Virus record (IMG/VR): IMGVR_UViG_3300024262_000137 | Location: 1-33,469 of that record | Source of the DNA: a virus | DNA: 33,469 nucleotides | Direction: 5' to 3' (one strand) | Shown: piece by piece, positions 26,701-32,586 of the stretch | Numbering within the stretch: the stretch's first letter is position 1 | Layout of the letters: each line of letters opens with the position of its first letter | Notes under the pieces: generated by a model | What the model was told of the DNA's origin: nothing | Databases searched by the model: none | The model's input: the letters and a program-made list of their open reading frames with translations, nothing else | Made by a program: the position numbers and the translations under genes

Positions 26701-28844
26701 GCAATCCTGATAGCGATATTACCCCTTCCCCTGTAAAATTAATTGATGCAACTATTAGAGAATCAAAAAGAGAAAATGTTTTAACACCGTTAGACGCAAA
26801 AGAGTTGACAAATATTAAAAATCAATATTTAAAAGATGGAGAAATAAAATTTCAAGATGTGTATAATAGCTTGTCTGATGTACAAAAAGAAGTTTTTACC
26901 ACATTACAAGAACAAAATAGTCAGCTAGAAAGTTTTGCAAAAATAGCGGCAGCTAGGAGAGGGAAAGATTTTAAATCAATAAAAGATTATTCACACAGAG
27001 TGGTATTAGCTGGAACTCCTAAAGAAAAATTAGATTTACTTTATGAAGAAGCTGCGCAATTTTCTACACAAGGTGGAACTATTAAAGAGAGAGAGCCTGG
27101 AGGAGAACCACCAGTTAGTTTTGACCCTTTTCAATCAGCAAGAAGAGGTGCTCAAGAAACATTTTTAGATTATTATATGTCTCCAAAAGTAACAAAGGTA
27201 CAGGATGTTGCAAGAGGTTTGTATAATAAATATGTAGATAAATCGAAAGGTCAAAGAGATACTGTTAAAGCTCTACAAGATTCTCAAAGAGAATTATTAG
27301 AGATAACTTATTTACGTTCATTTTTAGATTCTGATACACCACAAAATTTAGCTCAGGAAATTACTAGAAATTCATATAGATTATTATTAGGTTCAGTTCC
27401 TAGATTTTTGGCTGAACTTGGCGGTAATGCTTTAATGTTGAGTAAACAGCCTATGAGTGTTATTAATGATGCGTATACAACTTACGCTCCTATATCAATG
27501 ACTGTGGGCAATGAAGGAAATAATAAATTTTTAAATACATTAATTAATTTAGGATCTACAGAAACAGACAAGTTAGGTGGCAAGCTGGCTGCTGACTCTA
27601 AATACAATGATGTCACTGGTATATTAAATATTGACGAAAAAAGAAGAATGCTTTATAATAATACTTTGAATAAAATGGAGTATTTAGCTAATAAGCCTAA
27701 GCAGGTTTATAAGGCAATAACAAAAACAACTGATTTTCTTATGGGTGGAGCTGACAAAGTTATATCTAGACCTATATGGATTTCAAAATTTGCAGATGAG
27801 TTTTCAAAAAATGTTAAAAAATATAATAAAGAAACTATTAAGTTAACTGTACAAGATTTCAATGAAATATCAGAGGGAACTTCTAAATATTTAGATGATA
27901 AATACAAACAAGCAAGAGATGAAGCAAGGTTTAAATCAGATCAAACAAGCATTGAATTAATAACTTCAGGAAATCCCTTGAATGTTATTATAAAAAATGT
28001 AAGAAGACCTGAAAAAGATAGATCTGGCTTAATAAATTATTATAGAACAATAAATTCTTTTATGGCAAACTTTACATTAAACGAATATGCTACAGCAAGA
28101 TTTGCAATAGGCGCTCTTCAAAGAAGCGGAGAGATGTCAAAAGCTGAAGCATATAGGACACTTGGAGGTTTGGTTGCAAGAATGTCTTCTTATGTTTTAA
28201 TGTATAAAACTTTAAGTAATCTTATTGACTCTGCTTTAGGTGCTCCTGAAGATGAAGAAGAAGATGTAAGTAACACTTTAGCTAGACAAATTGTTGGATC
28301 TTTGTCTACTCTTATGTTTAGACAGAATTTAGGTAACATACCTTCTTTACCTATCAACGCTGGATTAGAGTATATAAATAAAAATTATTTAGAAGCATTA
28401 AGAAATGGCGAACCTTATAATGCTTATGATAACTCCATTGTTTATAGTCTTATAAATTTAGATCAACTTGGACAAAAACCTATATCAGAAATGGCAGCGG
28501 TTATAGCAGCTGGCCCACTAGGGCCACTTGTCAGAACATTATTTAGAGGAGCTGAATTAGCAGCAAGAGTTCAAACAAGAAAAACTGAAGCTGCTAGACG
28601 AAGAGCTCAAGAAGAATTAAATAACCGAATTACATTTGAGTTAATAGGTCAACTAGGATTTATTCCTTTCTTTAAAGATATAAGAAGATATCTTCTGAAA
28701 AAAAGATTTGCAGATCAATCAAGAGATGTAAAACCACCTAAAACAAGCTTAAAAGAACTACAGCAAATTGACGCTGAATTAGCTAGAGAATTGAGAGAGC
28801 TAGAAAAATCTTTTAGAGATATTGAAAAAGCTTTCGAAGACTAA
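23712..28844 (+). CDS. Giant internal virion / DNA ejection protein, T7 gp16-like position
   Basis: The 1710-residue product ends the late region. Residues 1-60 hold two copies of a short unit (LxxDGYYTKSFEDF and VVSNDGLYTKDKDSFVEKY). Residues 200-350 contain Gly/Ala-rich hydrophobic stretches (AIPSVAAAFTPGGIAVIGAG; FLIGAAVGGPISGL) that could associate with membrane. Residues 535-700 are acidic, Pro/Glu/Thr-rich and probably disordered. The rest is helical, with segments such as FLAELGGNALMLSKQP and ISRPIWISKFADEF seen in large phage internal proteins. I saw neither a lysozyme/transglycosylase motif nor an RNA polymerase DFDGD motif. Size, order and neighbours fit the inner-membrane ejection protein. 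An alternative-frame gene lies inside (25330-25518). Its stop overlaps the convergent small gene by four bases. Confidence 0.65.
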   Translation: MDEIKKLYDVLSRDGYYTKSFEDFQVQFASPEYIDKVFNVVSNDGLYTKDKDSFVEKYTLKKKEDTELPLVDGLSERSEAQKKFDAAGKRLLAGAARIPTYVAEMTAAGVGMFNPEFKDYYNSLSIDDRETFLATVSKGVSPGTTTGSLLGFQDVGNEAFSRLTKEAEAIESTLETFDTGITEDIFSENVGRGLIRLLNEVYGAIPSVAAAFTPGGIAVIGAGEAASKSRELQEQGKDLNLRTAINATGSGIAEGIFEGVTRNLGKGLFKSLAGKTKEEALIGITKAFRGVLKGMGLEGSSEVGTLLSQKALDKWVTQDEDAFVDIIKQGLDTFLIGAAVGGPISGLDVGLRKYTQVLAGKNLNKTIEKTKYDDLVSAFTPAEGKPTLELDQIDIINDSNAKTFLEGTLLKQVKRSEISQDAADKILESYDKTVSLYYDVANLNLTREQQIEAAGLIEEKKQIQNLIAGKDEALVKKERDRINEINAELEKISEESGGVTTIKEATKEDALKALAEEGVLSPTDEQILNKLDELTKIKEDAIQEPSPEKVDVQEPAPDSEAVGARDIQQQPITREVTPEQVETTTQPTEEIEAEVEVTPSEVITEETVKQIGDFEVTISPENKVTSIKKKGKELSTRGKKVAEKKLIEEGVIELMPSEKVNIEGITNPIEITQKILDESTNPAELAQAIQSVGIIKKEQKDILKQTKESGLPSLFGTKFTPESIVSVIGLKPSELGQGFSRTWVSKTGENLEDGFIDPNGVEFNSNQVAEFIQDNPNITEFNNSITKSVTQLVDGLKNKIQDITGVNTSAGNIKLMAETTPEDIAEVAEKAIFEAQRKAEEKPIIEKEIKEEKVKVDKLKKPEEVEKDIAKLSPHLNTVTNKVLKTNFDNFFIKIKNIFLRPLGRQKENIIQEQIRSTPVPKVDTMIGNKNSTLFYRTLYLPIVESYSTYKNEFDRTQKIITEAEDKLDAESKDDRNQAIINGYKIRLAQLALEHESNPDSDITPSPVKLIDATIRESKRENVLTPLDAKELTNIKNQYLKDGEIKFQDVYNSLSDVQKEVFTTLQEQNSQLESFAKIAAARRGKDFKSIKDYSHRVVLAGTPKEKLDLLYEEAAQFSTQGGTIKEREPGGEPPVSFDPFQSARRGAQETFLDYYMSPKVTKVQDVARGLYNKYVDKSKGQRDTVKALQDSQRELLEITYLRSFLDSDTPQNLAQEITRNSYRLLLGSVPRFLAELGGNALMLSKQPMSVINDAYTTYAPISMTVGNEGNNKFLNTLINLGSTETDKLGGKLAADSKYNDVTGILNIDEKRRMLYNNTLNKMEYLANKPKQVYKAITKTTDFLMGGADKVISRPIWISKFADEFSKNVKKYNKETIKLTVQDFNEISEGTSKYLDDKYKQARDEARFKSDQTSIELITSGNPLNVIIKNVRRPEKDRSGLINYYRTINSFMANFTLNEYATARFAIGALQRSGEMSKAEAYRTLGGLVARMSSYVLMYKTLSNLIDSALGAPEDEEEDVSNTLARQIVGSLSTLMFRQNLGNIPSLPINAGLEYINKNYLEALRNGEPYNAYDNSIVYSLINLDQLGQKPISEMAAVIAAGPLGPLVRTLFRGAELAARVQTRKTEAARRRAQEELNNRITFELIGQLGFIPFFKDIRRYLLKKRFADQSRDVKPPKTSLKELQQIDAELARELRELEKSFRDIEKAFED
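25330..25518 (+). CDS. Overlapping gene in another frame: FKSxAQRRWM-type phage protein
   Basis: This frame, shifted against the 1710-residue gene, codes for 62 residues beginning MPFKSQAQRRWMYKNLP, followed by IAKQWERET and LPERLHPSKSK, and ending in an Arg/Lys/Leu-rich tail. The pattern FKS-x-AQRR(W/F)M(Y/F), then P-x-(I/M)AK-x-W-E, then LPER is one I recognise from many short phage proteins of unknown function, and it is very unlikely to arise by chance in a shadow frame. The DNA here has 91 G+C of 180 (25321-25500) against 15 and 16 of 60 on either side. The main frame reads an acidic Pro/Glu-rich linker here. So the patch is either foreign DNA carried in an unread frame or a true overlapping gene. 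Function is unknown. Confidence 0.6.
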   Translation: MPFKSQAQRRWMYKNLPQIAKQWERETSNNSQLPERLHPSKSKQQRNQPKRSKLRLRLRRAR

Positions 28845-28927
28845 TTAAATAAATGCCAGAAGATAACGTAAAGTATCACTGCGTTTATAATAGCTACAAT
28901 TAGAAAGTTAAGTTTTGAATTTTTCAT
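28841..28927 (-). CDS. Small single-span membrane peptide (28 residues)
   Basis: A short ORF on the minus strand starts at 28927 with an ATG that overlaps the stop of the metallophosphoesterase gene (ATGA) and stops at 28841, overlapping the late-gene stop by four bases. The peptide has a basic N-terminus (MKNSKLN), a hydrophobic stretch FLIVAIINAVILYVIFW of membrane-spanning length and the end HLFN. It could be a holin-, antiholin- or spanin-like lysis factor, or a membrane anchor; no family can be named. The tight start overlap and the clean hydrophobic profile argue that it is real, but its shortness keeps the confidence moderate. Confidence 0.5.
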   Translation of the reverse strand: MKNSKLNFLIVAIINAVILYVIFWHLFN

Positions 28928-29640
28928 AGTTCCATTAGACAATTTATTGCGGTATGTCCGCCCAGTACAACGCCACATCCTATCGCTTGTTTCTTAAAAT
29001 GCTTTGCGTAAGCAGCTGCGTATGATGTTGTGTCTATACCACAGCCTACCTGCATACCGAAGATACGAAAGTTTCTTCCAACCATCCACTCAATATATGC
29101 CTGTGTATGTATGTGTCCCTGTACAGTAGACATCATGTCGTTCTTAGCTTTTGTTCTAGCCGTTCCTCCCTCTCCGTGAATGTATTGTACATTATCATAC
29201 ACTACTCTCTCTACCCAGTTCCAAGCAGTTCCTAAAACCTCATTGTAAGATTTAATCCACATAGAAGGTATCGCTGATGTCTGAGCTTTACGCATTACCA
29301 TCCTGTCATGGTTTCCTATAATTACATCTGCATCAGGAAAAGAATCTTTCCATTCAGACACAGCTCGAATTGCATACTCTAGCTCATCAGCTCCACCTAA
29401 AGCATCGCTTGATGTTTCGTGGTATGAACTGTAATGATTATCAATAATGTCTCCAATAAATATTACTTGGTTACATAAATACTTTGCGTATATATCCTGA
29501 CAAAACTCTAAATATCCATCAAGTTCAAAGGGTGCGTGTATATCTCCTATGACAAGGATGCGTCTTTCATTTTTAGTTAAGTTATCGTAAGCTATTTTTT
29601 TATCACCTTTAAGGCGAGGTCGGAAATCTTTATATCTCAT
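28924..29640 (-). CDS. Calcineurin-like metallophosphoesterase
   Basis: The 238-residue protein has the ordered metal-binding motifs of the calcineurin-like phosphoesterase superfamily: GDIHAPF, then GDIID, then IGNHDRM, then HGEGG and GHIHT. They bind two metals and cleave phosphomono- or diesters, often nucleic acids or nucleotides in phage members. I prefer the ATG at 29640 to an upstream TTG at 29646. It overlaps the previous gene by 11 bases and the next one by 4, so it is inside the operon. Position among replication genes suggests a role in DNA or nucleotide processing; the substrate cannot be told from the sequence. Confidence 0.85.
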   Translation of the reverse strand: MRYKDFRPRLKGDKKIAYDNLTKNERRILVIGDIHAPFELDGYLEFCQDIYAKYLCNQVIFIGDIIDNHYSSYHETSSDALGGADELEYAIRAVSEWKDSFPDADVIIGNHDRMVMRKAQTSAIPSMWIKSYNEVLGTAWNWVERVVYDNVQYIHGEGGTARTKAKNDMMSTVQGHIHTQAYIEWMVGRNFRIFGMQVGCGIDTTSYAAAYAKHFKKQAIGCGVVLGGHTAINCLMEL

Positions 29641-29818
29641 CTTCAAGGGAGTCAGTTATGGCTTTAAGTTTTGTTGTTATATTAGAAACCTCTCCCTTTA
29701 AATCGCTATACTCTTGATCTATTAACAACTCGTAGATGTTGTTAACGGAGTCGTGAAGATCATCCATTATATAATTTATATTACGAATGCGCTTTTGTTC
29801 TAGCGGTGTTATATTCAT
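29630..29818 (-). CDS. Small helical protein of unknown function
   Basis: The 62-residue product is charged and helical throughout (heptad-like hydrophobics in NINYIMDDLHDSVNNIYELL and VSNITTKLKAITDSL), suggesting a coiled coil. No domain was recognised. It starts with ATG, follows the upstream gene by nine bases and overlaps the next by 11, which supports a real gene in the operon. Confidence 0.55.
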   Translation of the reverse strand: MNITPLEQKRIRNINYIMDDLHDSVNNIYELLIDQEYSDLKGEVSNITTKLKAITDSLEDEI

Positions 29819-29827
29819 TTTTAAGGT

Positions 29828-30055
29828 TTACTGTTCTCTTAACAATAACCTCCCTGTGTACTCATCGATTGTTTTGATAGCCTTATATATTTTACGAGAC
29901 TGTCTTTTAACTTTGTCTACTTCTGTCTTACTAGACTCGCTACCTAAATTACAATATAGGTCTGCGTCAATTTCAAAAAGAGTATCTATTTTCCTTTTTT
30001 TACTCCAGCTCGTGAAGTTTAGAATCTTTTCAATGTCATCTATTTTATAAGACAT
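29828..30055 (-). CDS. Small basic protein of unknown function
   Basis: The ATG at 30055 is preferred to an upstream TTG at 30064, giving 75 residues. The protein is basic and helical (WSKKRKIDTLFEIDADLYC, then VDKVKRQSRKIYKAIKTID). It might bind nucleic acid, but no motif proves that. It lies between the DnaA-like gene and another small helical gene, with gaps of about 10-20 bases, so it is an operon member. Confidence 0.55.
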   Translation of the reverse strand: MSYKIDDIEKILNFTSWSKKRKIDTLFEIDADLYCNLGSESSKTEVDKVKRQSRKIYKAIKTIDEYTGRLLLREQ

Positions 30056-30076
30056 AAGTATCAATGCTACATAAAG

Positions 30077-30598
30077 TTATAAAATTTTTTCTAATTTTTG
30101 ATTTAATTGCTTATATTTTTCTTTAGCGTGATGGGGTTCGTAACCATAATGTTTTTTAGCTAGAGCAAAAAAACTATCGTATTCTTTAAGAAGACCATCC
30201 TCTATAAATGATTTTAAAATTTTACATCTATTAGATAAAATTTCGTTTTGCTCAATCAATTCGTCTATTGTAAAATAAGTATCTTTTTGTATAGGAACTT
30301 TTAATTTTTCCATTAAAATTTCTTTAAGCTCATTATACGGGTCAAGGTATTTTTTGTCATTAGAAAATTTAAAATTATCAAACTGCCTTAAACCATGTAA
30401 GACTGTAGCATGATTTCTTTGAACTGCATCTCCTATCTGAGTCAAGGTACAAAAAGTAAAATCTCTACATAATTTATAAAAAAGAAAACGTGATACAACG
30501 TAACGATGTAAACGAGACTTACGTTTTAATTGAACATCAAATTTTGATTCTACTAATTTTAATATTATGCTTATAGATTTATTGTATTTAGGTTTCAT
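30077..30598 (-). CDS. DnaA domain IV-like DNA-binding protein
   Basis: The 173-residue product contains, at about residues 10-85, the pattern of DnaA domain IV, the helix-turn-helix that reads DnaA boxes: VESKFDVQLKRKSRLHRYVVSRFLFYK (truncated here for brevity as VESKFDVQ, then SRLHRYVVSRFLF), then LTQIGDAVQRNHATVLHGL. The DnaA signature (IGxxFGxRDHTTVxHA) is recognisable, with RNHATVLHG in the key place. There is no AAA+ ATPase domain, so it is not a full initiator. The C-terminal 80 residues are helical and lack a known domain. It probably binds sites in the phage or host origin, as an initiator or competitor. It overlaps the upstream gene by 11 bases. Confidence 0.75.
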   Translation of the reverse strand: MKPKYNKSISIILKLVESKFDVQLKRKSRLHRYVVSRFLFYKLCRDFTFCTLTQIGDAVQRNHATVLHGLRQFDNFKFSNDKKYLDPYNELKEILMEKLKVPIQKDTYFTIDELIEQNEILSNRCKILKSFIEDGLLKEYDSFFALAKKHYGYEPHHAKEKYKQLNQKLEKIL

Positions 30599-30929
30599 AA
30601 TTAATAGTTTTGTTTAGGTTTATATAGTCTAAGTATTCATCCGAAGATATTATATTAAATTTATAAAACAAAGGAAACATACTTCTTGAGTTAAGATATT
30701 CAACGCTGAAGAACAAAGGTTCTTGCATGGTCACAACACCTGCAATCATACCAAATCTTTTAGGCTCATCAGCATATTTTTTTTCTTCCTGCATTTCACT
30801 TGCCAGTTTATCTAGCTGCATTATAATTCCAGCACTATAAAGTGGAGGCAAACTTTCTAGCTCTTCTAAAAATTTTTCTTCCATTTCATAGAAGTGGTCA
30901 TCCCCTGTAAATCTCTGCGGTAAATCCAT
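30588..30929 (-). CDS. Unknown early protein
   Basis: I do not recognise this 113-residue product. It is acidic at the N-terminus (DDHFYEMEEKFLEELESLPP), has a helical middle and a hydrophobic aromatic segment (EPLFFSVEYLNSRSMFPLFY), too polar to be a clear membrane span. It overlaps the VRR-NUC gene by 32 bases and the DnaA-like gene by 11, which suggests translational coupling in one operon. Confidence 0.6.
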   Translation of the reverse strand: MDLPQRFTGDDHFYEMEEKFLEELESLPPLYSAGIIMQLDKLASEMQEEKKYADEPKRFGMIAGVVTMQEPLFFSVEYLNSRSMFPLFYKFNIISSDEYLDYINLNKTINYET

Positions 30930-31137
30930 ATTCTTTTAATTCTTTCATTCGGTACTCCTGAAGCTTAGAAGTCTTACCTTTCTTAGTTTTAATTTCATAA
31001 AACTCAATACCATATTCTGGATGTAAAGCTAACACGTCAGGTATCCCGTTCTTATTAGTCTTGATTAATTTTAAAACATAATAACCATCAGCCTCCAACT
31101 CTTTTATTTTCTTTGTTTGAATCTGTTGTTCGGTCAT
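30898..31137 (-). CDS. VRR-NUC domain nuclease
   Basis: The 79-residue protein is essentially a single VRR-NUC domain (PF08774), a PD-(D/E)xK-type fold. Visible landmarks are GIPDVLAL (the catalytic Asp after a Gly-x-Pro) and IEFYEIKTKKGKTSKLQEY (the E-x-K pair and the following Gln-containing helix). Such small phage nucleases resolve branched DNA or cut replication intermediates. It is two genes downstream of an SNF2-like helicase, a common pairing. A candidate promoter box (TAAATTTG on this strand) lies just upstream, at 31142-31149. Confidence 0.85.
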   Translation of the reverse strand: MTEQQIQTKKIKELEADGYYVLKLIKTNKNGIPDVLALHPEYGIEFYEIKTKKGKTSKLQEYRMKELKEYGFTAEIYRG

Positions 31138-31141
31138 TATA

Positions 31142-31149
31142 CAAATTTA
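31142..31149 (-). promoter_or_regulatory. Candidate promoter -7 box (TAAATTTG) before the nuclease gene
   Basis: On the minus strand TAAATTTG matches TAnnTTTG and ends four bases before the ATG at 31137, so the transcript would be leaderless or nearly so. No -33 TTG was found, and the A/T-rich context makes chance matches likely. Confidence 0.3.
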
Positions 31150-31150
31150 A

Positions 31151-31357
31151 TTAATCTTTTGATTGCTTTTCTTTTTCCTTTTCAGAATCAGCTTTTAATT
31201 CTTTAAGAGCTTTATCATACCCCTTCATTCTCTTGATAGTTTCAAGCGTACCAACGGATAAGTTTTTTAAGTTATACATTTCCTGTATAACCTGTTGCAT
31301 TATTTGGTCAAGCTTGTTGACCTTATTAATCATCTCTATTAATTTTTGTTCTTTCAT
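31151..31357 (-). CDS. Small coiled-coil protein
   Basis: The 68-residue product is helical with heptad-like spacing (LIEMINKVNKLDQIMQQVIQ, then LKALK-like repeats) and a strongly charged end (SEKEKEKQSKD). No domain was recognised. It lies between the helicase (two bases away) and the nuclease, so it may be an accessory subunit of either. The reading frame is short but tightly packed in the operon. Confidence 0.55.
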   Translation of the reverse strand: MKEQKLIEMINKVNKLDQIMQQVIQEMYNLKNLSVGTLETIKRMKGYDKALKELKADSEKEKEKQSKD

Positions 31358-31359
31358 AT

Positions 31360-32586
31360 TTATAAACTTAGTAAATCTTTTTGAAAATGTTTTAATGTAT
31401 AATCTTTTTTCTTGGTCACCGCCCTATATATCTTTTCTTCAATACCTCCCTCAGAGAAAATCCAATACACATCATTCTGTATAGAATCCTTAGTTGTCAT
31501 GCGATCACGTGACTGCCAGTAGCTAAGAGCAGAGAAATCTATGTTGTAATTCACAAGACAATCCGCTTCCTTTAAACTAATCCCTTCACGTCCACTCACC
31601 ACCTGGAGTGCTATGTTCTTATCAGTGGTTTTGAAGTCATTTAAATCATCAGTCAAGTCATCCCCATACACCTCTTTTAAGGCATCATACTCAGCTTTAA
31701 ACTTATAAAATATACCTATCTTCATATTCTTAAATTGGCTGCGTATAAACTCAGCTTTTGAAAGGTCTATTACGGTAGCCTTACCGCTCTCAAACTTCAC
31801 AGTTCCAGAGTAAAGCTGGTGTAATTTTGACATCAGCTTCACGCCTGTGTCTGCCAAAACAACTTCATCCTTCCCCTCAATAACTAAATTCTTTTTTAAT
31901 TGTTTTACCATGCTATAAGTTAAATCAGACATCTTAACCTTCAATACCTTTTCTATGGTTTCTACTTTGAAACCTGCCTCCTTTTGGGTGTAGGAGATCA
32001 TATAAGGCTTCATCTGGTCTAAAATAGCCTGCCTACCTCTACTGTAATTATTGTGCGGCATAGCCCCTATTCTTATTTGAACTACATCCACGTAATCTTT
32101 AGCAAACTTATAAAAGTTGGTGTAGTTTCTAAAGGGATTGTGAGGACAGGCATACACCTGGTGATACATCTGACTAAATGATTCTGGAGTGGGAGTACCA
32201 GACATTAAAATAACAAAAGGGTTTTGCTTTTTAATTATTTCCTTTATCATCTTAGTTCTTTTGCTAGGTTTAGGATACGCACCCATACCATGAGCTTCAT
32301 CAAGGACAATACATTCATACTCCCCTGCTACCTTATGTAGACTCTCGTAGTTTACTACATTAATATGAAACTTTGGATTAAGTAATTTATAATCACTCTC
32401 AATAGAAGAGATCGCTTTCTTTTTAGTTACGAACAACATGTTGTCAACGCCTAACTTTTGAGCAGTACCCATAGCAGTAAGAGTCTTGCCTGTTCGTACC
32501 TGCATCGATAGGTAAACAAAGCCATACTTAACAAGCACATCAAATGCCTTGTCTATAATTTCGGATTGGTATTTTCTAAATTTCAA
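31360..32586 (-). CDS. SNF2-like superfamily 2 helicase
   Basis: The 408-residue protein has SF2 motifs in order: FRKYQSEIIDKA (Q-like), the Walker A variant MQVRTGKTLTAMG near residue 32, DEAH (motif II), MSGTPTPES (motif III), VSGREGISLKEAD (motif V) and WQSRDRMT (motif VI). The ending EGGIEEKIYRAVTKKKDY resembles SNF2 proteins. It should use ATP to move on double-stranded DNA during replication or recombination. Motif VI has RDRMT instead of the usual GRxxR. No in-frame ATG lies near the N-terminus; TTG at 32586 overlaps the upstream stop as TTGA and is the likely start. Confidence 0.85.
   Translation of the reverse strand: MKFRKYQSEIIDKAFDVLVKYGFVYLSMQVRTGKTLTAMGTAQKLGVDNMLFVTKKKAISSIESDYKLLNPKFHINVVNYESLHKVAGEYECIVLDEAHGMGAYPKPSKRTKMIKEIIKKQNPFVILMSGTPTPESFSQMYHQVYACPHNPFRNYTNFYKFAKDYVDVVQIRIGAMPHNNYSRGRQAILDQMKPYMISYTQKEAGFKVETIEKVLKVKMSDLTYSMVKQLKKNLVIEGKDEVVLADTGVKLMSKLHQLYSGTVKFESGKATVIDLSKAEFIRSQFKNMKIGIFYKFKAEYDALKEVYGDDLTDDLNDFKTTDKNIALQVVSGREGISLKEADCLVNYNIDFSALSYWQSRDRMTTKDSIQNDVYWIFSEGGIEEKIYRAVTKKKDYTLKHFQKDLLSL

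Noticed and set aside
23712-28844. Virion RNA polymerase of the crAss-like type
   Set aside because: No DFDGD or similar catalytic Asp motif was found in the giant protein.
32102-32109. CAAACTTA, a minus-strand match to TAnnTTTG
   Set aside because: It lies inside the helicase gene, far from any start codon, so it is most likely a chance match.
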